Source of the DNA: Yinghuangia elevatio
Lineage (GTDB): Bacteria > Actinomycetota > Actinomycetes > Streptomycetales > Streptomycetaceae
Assembly: GCF_040649515.1 (NCBI RefSeq)
Contig: NZ_JBEZFP010000124.1
Coordinates: 1-27,943 of the forward strand
DNA length: 27,943 nucleotides
Direction: 5' to 3'
The notes under the pieces are model-generated. The model was not told the DNA's origin. It searched no databases and was given only the letters and a program-made list of their open reading frames with translations. Each line of letters starts with the position of its first letter. The first letter of the stretch is position 1. Shown here piece by piece: positions 21,226-27,943 of this stretch. The position numbers and the translations under genes are program-made.

Positions 21226-22509
21226 ACTATCGACCTCGACTCGCTCTCCGCCCTCGTCGAACGGCCCGACGACGAGGCGCGGGCACGGCTGCGCGCGCGA
21301 CTGCCGAAGCAGACCGGATCGGCCGGATCCCTGGGGCGACTCGAGGACGTCGCGGTGTGGCTCGCGGGCGTACGCGGCGACGCCGGGCGACCGGTGACGG
21401 CTCCGCGCGTCGTCGTCTTCGCGGGCGACCACGGGATCGCCGGGAAAAACGTCTCCGCCCACCCGGCCGGACACACCGCACGGGCCGTCCGCGAGGCGGT
21501 GTCCGGCGGCGGAGCCGTGGGGCTGCTCGCCGGGCTCTACGGCGCGAGCGTCCGGGTGGTCGACATGGCCGTCGACACCGACGCCGCACTGCTGCCCGAC
21601 GCGGTCACCCGGCACCGGGTACGCACGGCCAGCGGCAGCATCGACCGGCACGACGCCCTCACCACCGCGGAGGCCGAACAGGCGTTCCGCACCGGCATGG
21701 AGGTCGCTGACGCCGAGATCGACAGCGGCGCGGACCTGCTGGTGATCGGCGACATCGGGGTCGGCAGCACCACGGCCGCGGCCGTCCTCATCGGCGCGCT
21801 GACCGGAACGGACGCGGCGGCCGCCATCGGCCGCGGCTCGGGCATCGACGACGCCACCTGGATCCGCAAGTGCGCCGCGATCCGCGACGCGCTCCGGCGC
21901 GCGCGGCCGGTGCTCGGCGATCCGCTGCGGCTGCTCGCGGTGTCCGGCGGGGCGGACTTCGCCGCGATGAGCGGGTTCCTGCTGCAAGCGGCCATCCGGC
22001 GTACTCCGGTGGTGCTGGACGGGGTGGCGTCGGCGGCTTCCGCGCTGGTGGTGCAGCGCATCGCGTACCGCGCCCCGGACTGGTGGCTGGCCGGCCACGT
22101 GACGCCCGAGCCGAGCCACGCGAAGGCGCTCGACCGCATGGCGCTGGAACCGCTGCTCGACTACAAGCTCCGGTACGGCGAGGCCACCGGCGCGCTGCTG
22201 GCGCTGCCGATCGTGCAGGCCGCGGCCTGCCTGGCCGCCGAACTCCCGGTCGACGCAAAGGAAGAAGACGCAAAGGAAGAAGACGAGAAGGAGCCCGGAG
22301 AGGAAGCGGGTGCCGCCGAGGGCACCGGCGACGACGCGGGCGACTCGTCCGACGACACGTGGCCGGGCGACGGCAGCGCCGTCGAGGCGGGCCGGGAACC
22401 CGAGTCGGGTGCCTCCGCCGGTCCGACTCCCGGCGTCGGCCCGCGGTACGTCGACCCCGACACCGGCCAGCCGTCCTTTCTCAAGCACACGCCGCCCGCG
22501 TCTCCGTGA
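21223..22509 (+). CDS. cobT: Nicotinate-nucleotide--dimethylbenzimidazole phosphoribosyltransferase
   Basis: A 428-aa CobT that makes alpha-ribazole 5'-phosphate for the lower loop of cobalamin. Family marks are QTGSAGSLGRLE (30-41), the VFAGDHGIAG motif (65-74), DIGVGSTT (177-184), SGGADFAAMSG and the HVTPEPSHAKALDRM stretch. The catalytic glutamate is Glu320 in LRYGEATGA. The enzyme domain ends near residue 340, at the usual family length. An 88-residue acidic Ala/Glu/Asp tail follows. It includes two DAKEE repeats encoded by identical 15-bp DNA (22252-22281) with many A-rich codons, unlike the rest of the gene. The start is ATG 21223, leaderless. The cobS start overlaps its stop codon (GTGA). 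Confidence 0.95.
   Translation: MTIDLDSLSALVERPDDEARARLRARLPKQTGSAGSLGRLEDVAVWLAGVRGDAGRPVTAPRVVVFAGDHGIAGKNVSAHPAGHTARAVREAVSGGGAVGLLAGLYGASVRVVDMAVDTDAALLPDAVTRHRVRTASGSIDRHDALTTAEAEQAFRTGMEVADAEIDSGADLLVIGDIGVGSTTAAAVLIGALTGTDAAAAIGRGSGIDDATWIRKCAAIRDALRRARPVLGDPLRLLAVSGGADFAAMSGFLLQAAIRRTPVVLDGVASAASALVVQRIAYRAPDWWLAGHVTPEPSHAKALDRMALEPLLDYKLRYGEATGALLALPIVQAAACLAAELPVDAKEEDAKEEDEKEPGEEAGAAEGTGDDAGDSSDDTWPGDGSAVEAGREPESGASAGPTPGVGPRYVDPDTGQPSFLKHTPPASP
22252..22281 (+). repeat. 15-bp tandem duplication in the cobT tail
   Basis: GACGCAAAGGAAGAA occurs twice without a gap (22252-22266, 22267-22281), followed by a diverged third start GACGAGAAG. It encodes DAKEE-DAKEE. The A-rich composition contrasts with the surrounding GC-rich codons. 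Confidence 0.85.
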
Positions 22510-23342
22510 GCTCTCCGCCCGACCCACCCGCGCGACCGGATCCGCCCGCACCCACCGGGCCGGGCGTCGCGCGCACCGGTGACGGCCTGCGCCTCGCGTT
22601 CGGCACGCTGTCGGTGCTGCCCGTCCGCGTCCCGTACGTCGACCGGGCGGTGGCCGGCCGGGCGATGGCCGCGGCCCCGCTGGTCGGCCTGGTCCTCGGC
22701 GGGCTCGCCGCCGGAGTCCTCGCGGTGGCGTCGTACGCGGACACCGGCCCGCTGCTCGCCGCCGTCCTCGCACTCGGCTCGCTCGCGCTGCTCACCCGCG
22801 GCCTGCACCTCGACGGGCTCGCCGACGTCGCGGACGGGCTCGGGTCCGGCAAGCCACCCGAGGGCGCGCTGCGCATCATGAAGGCGTCCGACATCGGCCC
22901 GTTCGGCGTCCTCGCGCTGCTGTTCACGCTGCTCGCCCAGACCGCCGCACTCACGCAGACCGGCGCGCGGCACGGCGCCGACGCGGCCGCCGTCGCAATG
23001 GTCGTCGCGGCGGTGTGCGGGCGGGTCGCGATCGGGCTCGGCTGCCTGCGTCGGGTATCCGCCGCGCGGCCCGGCGGGCTCGGTGCCATGGTGGCCGGAA
23101 CTCTCCGCCCGGCCACCGTCGTCGGGCTCGCCGTGCTGCTCGCCGCGGCCGCGGCCGGACTCGGCGCGGCCGGCGAACTCGGGCCGGTACGGCCGGCGAT
23201 CGCCGTCGGAGCCGGAATGCTGGCGGCAACCGCCTTGCTGTGGCATACGGTTCGCCGCTTCGGCGGCATCACCGGTGACGTGCTGGGCGCGTTGACCGAG
23301 ACGGCGGCCACCACCGTATTGGTGGTCCTGTCCACAGGCTGA
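22506..23342 (+). CDS. cobS: Adenosylcobinamide-GDP ribazoletransferase (cobalamin synthase)
   Basis: A 278-aa integral membrane enzyme that joins adenosylcobinamide-GDP to alpha-ribazole, the last assembly step of cobalamin. The diagnostic motif TRGLHLDGLADVADGLGSG (98-115 region) is present, followed by GALRIMKASDIGPFGVL. Several hydrophobic helices (about 55-77, 81-98, 132-150, 162-180, 200-225, 240-255) give the multi-pass topology. The first 25 residues are a Pro-rich head. The GTG start (22506) overlaps the cobT stop in GTGA, so the pair is translationally coupled; no separate ribosome binding site is visible. No cobalamin riboswitch was recognised upstream of the block. Confidence 0.95.
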   Translation: MSSPPDPPARPDPPAPTGPGVARTGDGLRLAFGTLSVLPVRVPYVDRAVAGRAMAAAPLVGLVLGGLAAGVLAVASYADTGPLLAAVLALGSLALLTRGLHLDGLADVADGLGSGKPPEGALRIMKASDIGPFGVLALLFTLLAQTAALTQTGARHGADAAAVAMVVAAVCGRVAIGLGCLRRVSAARPGGLGAMVAGTLRPATVVGLAVLLAAAAAGLGAAGELGPVRPAIAVGAGMLAATALLWHTVRRFGGITGDVLGALTETAATTVLVVLSTG

Positions 23343-23475
23343 CGCGTGCCGTGCACCGGCGTGTAATGCTGTGGGCATATGGCGGGACCCACCAGGTTCC
23401 CCCGGCGGAACCCCGGCACCCCCGGGGGCACTCCGCGCTTCGACGGGCAATCGACGAGAAGAGAACAGGACACTC

Positions 23476-24990
23476 GTGACCACTCTGAGCCTGAGCACCA
23501 GCTCGGCGGCGACGCTCCGCGCCGACGCCGTCGTCATCGGACTCGCCAAGGGCGACGACGGCCCTTCCGTCGTCGCCGGCGGCGAGGCTGTCGAGACCGC
23601 TTTCGGTGGCGCGCTGGACTCGGTCCTCACCGCGCTGGGCGCGACCGGAGCGGAAAGCGAGATCACCCGCGTACCGGCCGCCGCGGGCGCGGGGTCGTTC
23701 AAGGCGCCCGTGGTCGTCGCGGTCGGCCTGGGTGCCGCGCCCGAGGACGGGTTCGGCACTGACCAGCTGCGCAAGGCGGGCGGCAACGCGGCGCGCGCCG
23801 TGGCGGGGCTGAAGAAGGCCGCCGTCGCGATCGCGCTGGGGGACGCCGCGTCGGTCGGCGCGTTCGCGCAGGGCGTGCTGCTCGGCGCGTACACCTTCGA
23901 CGCCTACCGCGAGAACTCCCTCGAGGGGCGCAAGTCGGCCGTGAAGGAAGTCGTGCTGGTCGGCGCGAAGGCGCGCGACAAGGCGGTCAAGGCGGCGTTC
24001 GAGGAGGCCCTCGTCGTCGCGGAGAGCGTCAACAAGGCACGTGACCTGGTCAACACGCCGCCCAACGACCTGAACCCGAAGGTGTTCGCGGGCATCGCGG
24101 TCGACCTCGGCAAGAACTTCGGCTTCAAGGTCGAGGTGATGGACGAGAAGGCGCTCGCGAAGGGCGCGTACGGCGGCATCCTCGGCGTCGGCCAGGGCTC
24201 CGCGACCCCGCCCCGCCTGGTCCGCCTCGGCTACACGCACCCCAAGGCCAAGCGCACGATCGCGCTGATCGGCAAGGGCATCACGTACGACTCGGGCGGC
24301 ATCTCGCTCAAGCCCGCCGGCGCCAACGAGACCATGAAGATGGACATGGCCGGCGCCGCCGCGGTGCTGGGCGCGGTGACCGCGATCGCCCGCATCGGCC
24401 TCCAGGTGAACGTCACCGGCTGGCTGGCCCTCGCCGAGAACATGCCGTCCGGCACCGCGACGCGCCCCGGCGACGTCCTGCGGATGTACGGCGGGCGCAC
24501 GGTCGAGGTGCTGAACACCGACGCCGAAGGCCGCCTCGTGCTGGCCGACGCCATCACGCGCGCGTGCGAGGAGAGCCCCGAGAAGATCATCGACGTCGCG
24601 ACCCTGACCGGCGCGATGATGGTGGCCCTCGGCAACAAGACATACGGCATCATCGCCAACGACGACGACTTCCGCAGCGCCGTGCACGACGCGGCCGAGC
24701 GTACCGGCGAGCCCTCGTGGCCGATGCCGACCCCGGCCGAGCTGCGTCGCTCGATGGACTCGACGATCGCCGACATCAAGAACATCGGCGAGCGCATGGG
24801 CGGCGGCCTGTCGGCGGGCGTGTTCCTGCGCGAGTTCGTCGCCGAGGGCGTGGCGTGGGCGCACCTGGACATCGCCGGCCCGGCGTACAACGAGGGCGAA
24901 GTGTCCGGTTACACCGCCAAGGGCGGCACGGGCGTCGCGGTTCGCACTCTCGTGCAGGTGGCGGCCGACGTCGCCGACGGCACGATCTGA
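23476..24990 (+). CDS. pepA: Cytosol aminopeptidase (leucyl aminopeptidase, M17)
   Basis: A 504-aa M17 metallo-aminopeptidase that removes N-terminal residues, mostly leucine, from peptides. The two-metal site residues are Lys267, Asp272, Asp290, Asp349 and Glu351; the catalytic Lys279 and Arg353 are present. The signature NTDAEGRL is at 347-354. Residues 1-190 form the regulatory macro-like N-domain and 191-504 the peptidase domain. GTG 23476 is preceded by AGGA about 7 nt upstream; the longer reading from 23371 is a chance extension. The small hairpin GGTTCC-N6-GGAACC (23395-23412) precedes it. A strong terminator follows. The length is normal for PepA. Confidence 0.96.
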   Translation: MTTLSLSTSSAATLRADAVVIGLAKGDDGPSVVAGGEAVETAFGGALDSVLTALGATGAESEITRVPAAAGAGSFKAPVVVAVGLGAAPEDGFGTDQLRKAGGNAARAVAGLKKAAVAIALGDAASVGAFAQGVLLGAYTFDAYRENSLEGRKSAVKEVVLVGAKARDKAVKAAFEEALVVAESVNKARDLVNTPPNDLNPKVFAGIAVDLGKNFGFKVEVMDEKALAKGAYGGILGVGQGSATPPRLVRLGYTHPKAKRTIALIGKGITYDSGGISLKPAGANETMKMDMAGAAAVLGAVTAIARIGLQVNVTGWLALAENMPSGTATRPGDVLRMYGGRTVEVLNTDAEGRLVLADAITRACEESPEKIIDVATLTGAMMVALGNKTYGIIANDDDFRSAVHDAAERTGEPSWPMPTPAELRRSMDSTIADIKNIGERMGGGLSAGVFLREFVAEGVAWAHLDIAGPAYNEGEVSGYTAKGGTGVAVRTLVQVAADVADGTI

Positions 24991-25000
24991 TCCGCGTACG

Positions 25001-25036
25001 GCGGGGCCGGTGCGGGAATCCCCGCGTCGGCCCCGC
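25001..25036. terminator. pepA terminator, also opposite the 103-aa gene
   Basis: A 16-bp stem (25001-25016 with 25021-25036, two G-T pairs) with loop AATC begins 10 nt after the pepA stop. It is followed by TGTT on the plus strand. The convergent gene ends at 25118, so it can act for both strands. Confidence 0.9.
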
Positions 25037-25117
25037 TGTTGCGGACGGGCGTGACCCCGAAGTCCCGGCGCCCGCGCATCTCCCGGCGATGTCCGCTGCG
25101 CGCGAGCGGGCCGCGCG

Positions 25118-25429
25118 TCAGCTCGTGCCGCGGTTCTTCTGCGTCCACTCGCGCATGCGCTGCGGGTACCCGACGATCCCGGCCTCGTAGAGCGGGATCT
25201 TCAGCTTGCGGGCCAACGAGCGCCCCGCCTCGGGCCCGGCGATCCGCCGCCGCGTCCACTCGCCCGTGTCGGCCACCAGGACGATCGTCGTCCCGCTCAC
25301 CGTCGTGGTGGGCTCCAGGTACGCCTCGACGCCGCGCCGGCTCTTGGCGAACTCCCTCAGGTGGTCGACGGCCGCGGAGGCCGCGTCGCGATCGACGCCC
25401 CCACGCGTCCCGCGTCGGAACAGTCCCAC
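25118..25429 (-). CDS. Conserved actinobacterial protein of unknown function (103 aa)
   Basis: A 103-aa soluble protein that I recognise as a conserved Streptomyces hypothetical beside pepA and lpdA. It opens with VGLFRRGTRGG, then has a helix-rich middle (AVDHLREFAKSRRGVEAYLEP), a beta segment (TTIVLVADTGEWTRRRIAG) and the end PLYEAGIVGYPQRMREWTQKNRG. GTG 25429 is supported by AAGGAA within GAGGAAGGA just upstream. A longer reading from 25651 would add a 74-residue Arg/Pro/Gly-rich stretch that lacks family likeness. No transmembrane helix or signal peptide is seen. The function is unknown. Confidence 0.85.
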   Translation of the reverse strand: MGLFRRGTRGGVDRDAASAAVDHLREFAKSRRGVEAYLEPTTTVSGTTIVLVADTGEWTRRRIAGPEAGRSLARKLKIPLYEAGIVGYPQRMREWTQKNRGTS

Positions 25430-25718
25430 GTCCGGTTCCTTCCTCGGCCGATCCGGTCCCGTGGCCGCTTCCGGAACAGTCTGGGTGCCGTGGCAGATAG
25501 CTTGTGCGCTGGTGGCTTTGTGCGGAGCACCAGCTTGGCGCGGCCCTTGTGGCCCAGGCAACACACCAGGGAAACGTGCCGTACGCCCCCGCGGTGCCCG
25601 CCTCCCGACAACAAGTGGGAGGATGTTGTACCGGCACTTAGAGCCTTCCACAAGAAGGGGGTGCTACCCGGCGCCCAAGCCCGGGTGAGCACATCGCAAT
25701 CCAGCAGGAGGACGTGAC
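25430..25718. other. Divergent gap before lpdA
   Basis: About 290 nt without a convincing gene. It holds a hairpin GCTGGTG (25508-25514) with CACCAGC (25528-25534) around a 13-nt loop, and the AGGAGG ribosome binding site of lpdA at 25706-25711. No clear -10/-35 pair was found for either direction. The TTG-rich 25500-25525 stretch is less GC-rich than average. Confidence 0.45.
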
Positions 25719-27107
25719 GTGGCGAACGACGCCGGAGCCGTTTTCGATGTAGTGATTCTCGGAGGCGGAAGCGGCGGGTACGCCTGCGCGCTGCGTGCCG
25801 CCGAACTGGGAATGCAGGTCGTGCTCATCGAGAAGGGCAAGCTCGGCGGCACCTGCCTCCACCAGGGCTGTATCCCGACGAAGGCGCTCCTGCACGCGGG
25901 GGAGGTCGCGGACCAGACCCGCGAGAGCGAGCAGTTCGGCATCAAGTCGACGTTCGAGGGCATCGACATCGCGGCGGTCCACAAGTACAAGGACGGGGTC
26001 GTCTCCCGTCTGTTCAAGGGCCTGACCGGCCTCATCGCGAGCCGCAAGATCACCGTGGTGGAGGGCGAGGGCCGCCTGGTCTCCCCGACCGCGGTCGAGG
26101 TCGCCGGCACCCGCTACGAGGGCCGCCACGTCGTGCTGGCCACCGGCTCCGTGCCCAAGTCGCTGCCGGGCCTGGAGATCGACGGCAACCGGATCGTCAA
26201 CAGCGACCACGCGCTGGTCCTGGACCGGGTACCCGCGTCCGCGGTGATCCTGGGCGGCGGTGTCATCGGCGTCGAGTTCGCGAGCGCCTGGAAGTCGTTC
26301 GGCGTCGACGTGACCATCGTCGAGGCGCTGCCGCACCTGGTCCCGGTCGAGGACGAGAGCAGCAGCAAGCTCCTGGAGCGGGCGTTCCGCAAGCGCGGCA
26401 TCAAGTTCGAGCTCGGCTCCCGCTTCAGCGGCGTCGAGTACACCGACTCCGGCGTCCGCGTGTCGTTGGAGAACGGCAAGCAGGTCGAGGCCGAGCTGCT
26501 GCTCGTCGCCGTCGGCCGCGGCCCGGTCTCGGCCGGGCTCGGGTACGAGGAGGCCGGGGTCGCGACGGACCGCGGCTACGTCCTGGTCGACGAGTACTGC
26601 CAGACCAACGTGCCGACCATCTCCGCGGTCGGCGACCTGATCCCGACTCTGCAGCTCGCCCACGTGGGCTTCGGCGAGGGCATCCTCGTCGCCGAGCGCA
26701 TCGCGGGCCTCAAGGTCGCGCCGATCGACTACGCGGGCGTGCCCCGGGTGACGTACTGCGACCCGGAGGTCGCCTCCGTCGGACTCACGCAGGCGCAGGC
26801 GGTCGAGCGCTACGGCGCCGACAAGATCGCGACGCTCGACTACAACCTCGGCGGCAACGGCAAGAGCCAGATCCTCAAGACGGCCGGCTCCGTCAAGGTC
26901 GTCTCGGTCAAGGACGGCCCGGTCGTCGGCATCCACATGGTGGGCGCCCGGATGGGCGAACTCGTGGCCGAGGCCCAGCTGATCTACAACTGGGAAGCCC
27001 TGCCGTCCGAGGTCGCCCAGCTGATCCACCCGCACCCGTCCCAGTCCGAGGCGATCGGCGAGGCCCACTTGGCCCTCGCCGGCAAGCCGTTGCACGTGCA
27101 CGACTGA
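25719..27107 (+). CDS. lpdA: Dihydrolipoyl dehydrogenase (E3)
   Basis: A 462-aa FAD-disulfide oxidoreductase that reoxidises the lipoyl groups of 2-oxoacid dehydrogenase complexes with NAD+. The FAD motif ILGGGSGGY is at 13-21. The redox-active disulfide is Cys46-Cys51 in GGTCLHQGCIPTK. The second nucleotide motif is VILGGGVIGVEFAS, and the second FAD contact is ISAVGDLIP. The C-terminal catalytic pair is His439 and Glu444 in HPHPSQSE. The GTG 25719 start has AGGAGG 7 nt upstream, the best ribosome binding site in the window. sucB begins 53 nt after its stop, so the E3 and E2 genes are probably co-transcribed. Confidence 0.97.
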   Translation: MANDAGAVFDVVILGGGSGGYACALRAAELGMQVVLIEKGKLGGTCLHQGCIPTKALLHAGEVADQTRESEQFGIKSTFEGIDIAAVHKYKDGVVSRLFKGLTGLIASRKITVVEGEGRLVSPTAVEVAGTRYEGRHVVLATGSVPKSLPGLEIDGNRIVNSDHALVLDRVPASAVILGGGVIGVEFASAWKSFGVDVTIVEALPHLVPVEDESSSKLLERAFRKRGIKFELGSRFSGVEYTDSGVRVSLENGKQVEAELLLVAVGRGPVSAGLGYEEAGVATDRGYVLVDEYCQTNVPTISAVGDLIPTLQLAHVGFGEGILVAERIAGLKVAPIDYAGVPRVTYCDPEVASVGLTQAQAVERYGADKIATLDYNLGGNGKSQILKTAGSVKVVSVKDGPVVGIHMVGARMGELVAEAQLIYNWEALPSEVAQLIHPHPSQSEAIGEAHLALAGKPLHVHD

Positions 27108-27160
27108 CGCGCCCCTGCTGACACTTTTGCCCGGAAGCGTACGAAGGAGTCACTGACCCC

Positions 27161-27943
27161 ATGCCGGTCTCTGTAACACTGCCCGCGCTCGGCGAGAGCG
27201 TGCAGGAGGGCATCATCACCCGCTGGCTCAAGCGGGAGGGTGAGCGCGTCGAGATGGACGAGCCGCTCCTCGAGGTCTCGACGGACAAGGTCGACACCGA
27301 GATCCCCGCGCCGGCCTCCGGCATCCTCGTCTCCATCAAGGCGGCCGAGGACGACACCGTCGAGGTCGGCGCCGAACTCGCGATCATCGACGACGGCTCC
27401 GGTGCGGAGGCCGCACCCGCGGCGTCGGCACCCGCCGCCGAGGCCCCGCCCGCGCCGGCTCCGGCCGCCGAGGCCCCCGCGCAGCCGGCGCCCGCGCCCG
27501 CCGCCGAGGCCCCCGCGCCGGCCGCCGCCCCTGCCGCCCCGGCGGGCGGCGAGGCCGAGGGCACCCCGGTCCTGCTGCCCGCGCTCGGCGAGAGCGTGCA
27601 GGAAGGAACGATCACGCGCTGGCTCAAGCAGGTGGGCGACAACGTCGCCGCCGACGAGCCGCTGCTCGAGGTCTCGACGGACAAGGTCGACACCGAGATC
27701 CCCGCGCCGGTCGGCGGCGTGCTCCTGGCGATCAACGTCGCCGAGGACGAGACGGTCGAGGTCGGCGCACAGCTCGCGGTGATCGGTGCCCCGGGTGCGT
27801 CCGCCCCGGCCGCCGCCCCCGCTCCCGCCGCCCCGGCGGAGGCTCCGGCCCCCGCTCCGGCACCCGCTCCCGCCCCGGCACCGGCGCCCGCTCCGGCGGC
27901 TCCCGCGGCGGCCCCGGCACCCGCCCCGGCCCCCGCTCCCGCC
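27161..27943 (+). CDS. sucB: Dihydrolipoamide succinyltransferase E2, 5' part (cut by window end)
   Basis: The first 261 codons of a 2-oxoacid dehydrogenase E2 gene, probably the 2-oxoglutarate complex succinyltransferase. Two lipoyl domains are present: residues about 3-77 with lipoyl Lys43 and about 135-209 with Lys175, both in EVSTDKVDTEI. The linker after each is rich in Ala and Pro, which is the flexible swinging arm. The peripheral-subunit-binding and catalytic domains lie beyond the window. ATG 27161 is preceded by AAGGAG (27144-27149) about 11 nt upstream. It follows lpdA in the same direction. Large parts of the two lipoyl domains are encoded by nearly identical DNA (57 of 58 bases at 27257-27314 and 27653-27710), offset by 396 bp. 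Confidence 0.93.
   Translation, partial: MPVSVTLPALGESVQEGIITRWLKREGERVEMDEPLLEVSTDKVDTEIPAPASGILVSIKAAEDDTVEVGAELAIIDDGSGAEAAPAASAPAAEAPPAPAPAAEAPAQPAPAPAAEAPAPAAAPAAPAGGEAEGTPVLLPALGESVQEGTITRWLKQVGDNVAADEPLLEVSTDKVDTEIPAPVGGVLLAINVAEDETVEVGAQLAVIGAPGASAPAAAPAPAAPAEAPAPAPAPAPAPAPAPAPAAPAAAPAPAPAPAPA

Noticed and set aside
25430..25651. N-terminal extension of the 103-aa gene to 25651
   Set aside because: The extra stretch is Arg/Pro/Gly-rich, does not resemble the conserved family, and GTG 25429 has a good ribosome binding site.
1..27943. CRISPR arrays, insertion sequences, prophage, tRNA or rRNA genes
   Set aside because: No regularly spaced identical repeats, no transposase, integrase or phage structural protein, and no cloverleaf or rRNA-like sequence was recognised.

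Overview
The window is very GC-rich, with GTG starts as common as ATG starts, lipobox lipoproteins, an actinobacterial four-helix cytochrome oxidase subunit IV (CtaF) and a mycobacterial-type adenosine kinase. Gene content and order (ctaF-ctaD-ctaC, cysteine desulfurase, adoK, erpA, nadA, pspA, DUF3043, methyltransferase, aldo/keto reductase, cob genes, pepA, lpdA, sucB) match a core chromosomal region of Streptomyces and close relatives (Streptomycetaceae or a sister family). I see no insertion sequence, prophage, CRISPR array, rRNA or tRNA. This is core chromosome rather than an accessory island.

Layout. (1) 1-1908: an ECF sigma factor of the SigE family followed by a one-pass membrane protein that may be its sensor or anti-sigma partner. 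(2) 2053-4768 (minus): two tandem paralogous L,D-transpeptidase lipoproteins, each followed by its own hairpin. (3) 5047-8038 (minus): the ctaC-ctaD-ctaF operon for aa3 cytochrome c oxidase, with GTGA stop/start overlaps at both junctions. (4) 8304-13247: a cysteine desulfurase fused to a TusA-like domain (plus), adenosine kinase (minus), a 74-aa orphan protein (plus), and the divergent pair erpA (minus) / nadA (plus), an iron-sulfur carrier beside an iron-sulfur enzyme. (5) 13481-18314: a RibD/DHFR-like reductase, pspA-pspAA (minus), a DUF3043 membrane protein, a SAM methyltransferase, an aldo/keto reductase and a 67-aa conserved protein (minus). (6) 18490-23342: late cobalamin genes, namely CobU with a degenerate metallo-beta-lactamase N-domain, a ferredoxin-reductase-like flavoprotein, cobT and cobS. 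(7) 23476-27943: leucyl aminopeptidase pepA, a 103-aa conserved protein (minus), lpdA and the 5' part of sucB (cut by the window end).

How the genes work together. The window combines terminal respiration (CtaCDF), 2-oxoacid dehydrogenase E2/E3 components, sulfur and iron-sulfur supply (desulfurase-TusA, ErpA) feeding an Fe-S enzyme (NadA), cobalamin nucleotide-loop assembly (CobU, CobT, CobS), and envelope maintenance (SigE-type sigma factor, L,D-transpeptidases, PspA). Convergent gene pairs are separated by long GC-rich hairpins. Several plus-strand genes (8304, 15392, 16925, 21223) have a TAnnnT hexamer 6-8 nt before the start codon and no ribosome binding site, which indicates leaderless transcripts.

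I do not see an obviously new multi-gene system. The most interesting signals are a pair of CGTC-N5-GACG operator-like elements around the nadA promoter in the erpA/nadA divergent region, an MtrA-like GTnAC-N6-GTnAC box before one L,D-transpeptidase, the orphan 74-aa protein, a degenerate 16-bp tandem repeat at 17994-18118, the CobU fusion whose metallo-beta-lactamase part has lost its metal motif, and almost identical DNA encoding the two lipoyl domains of SucB.
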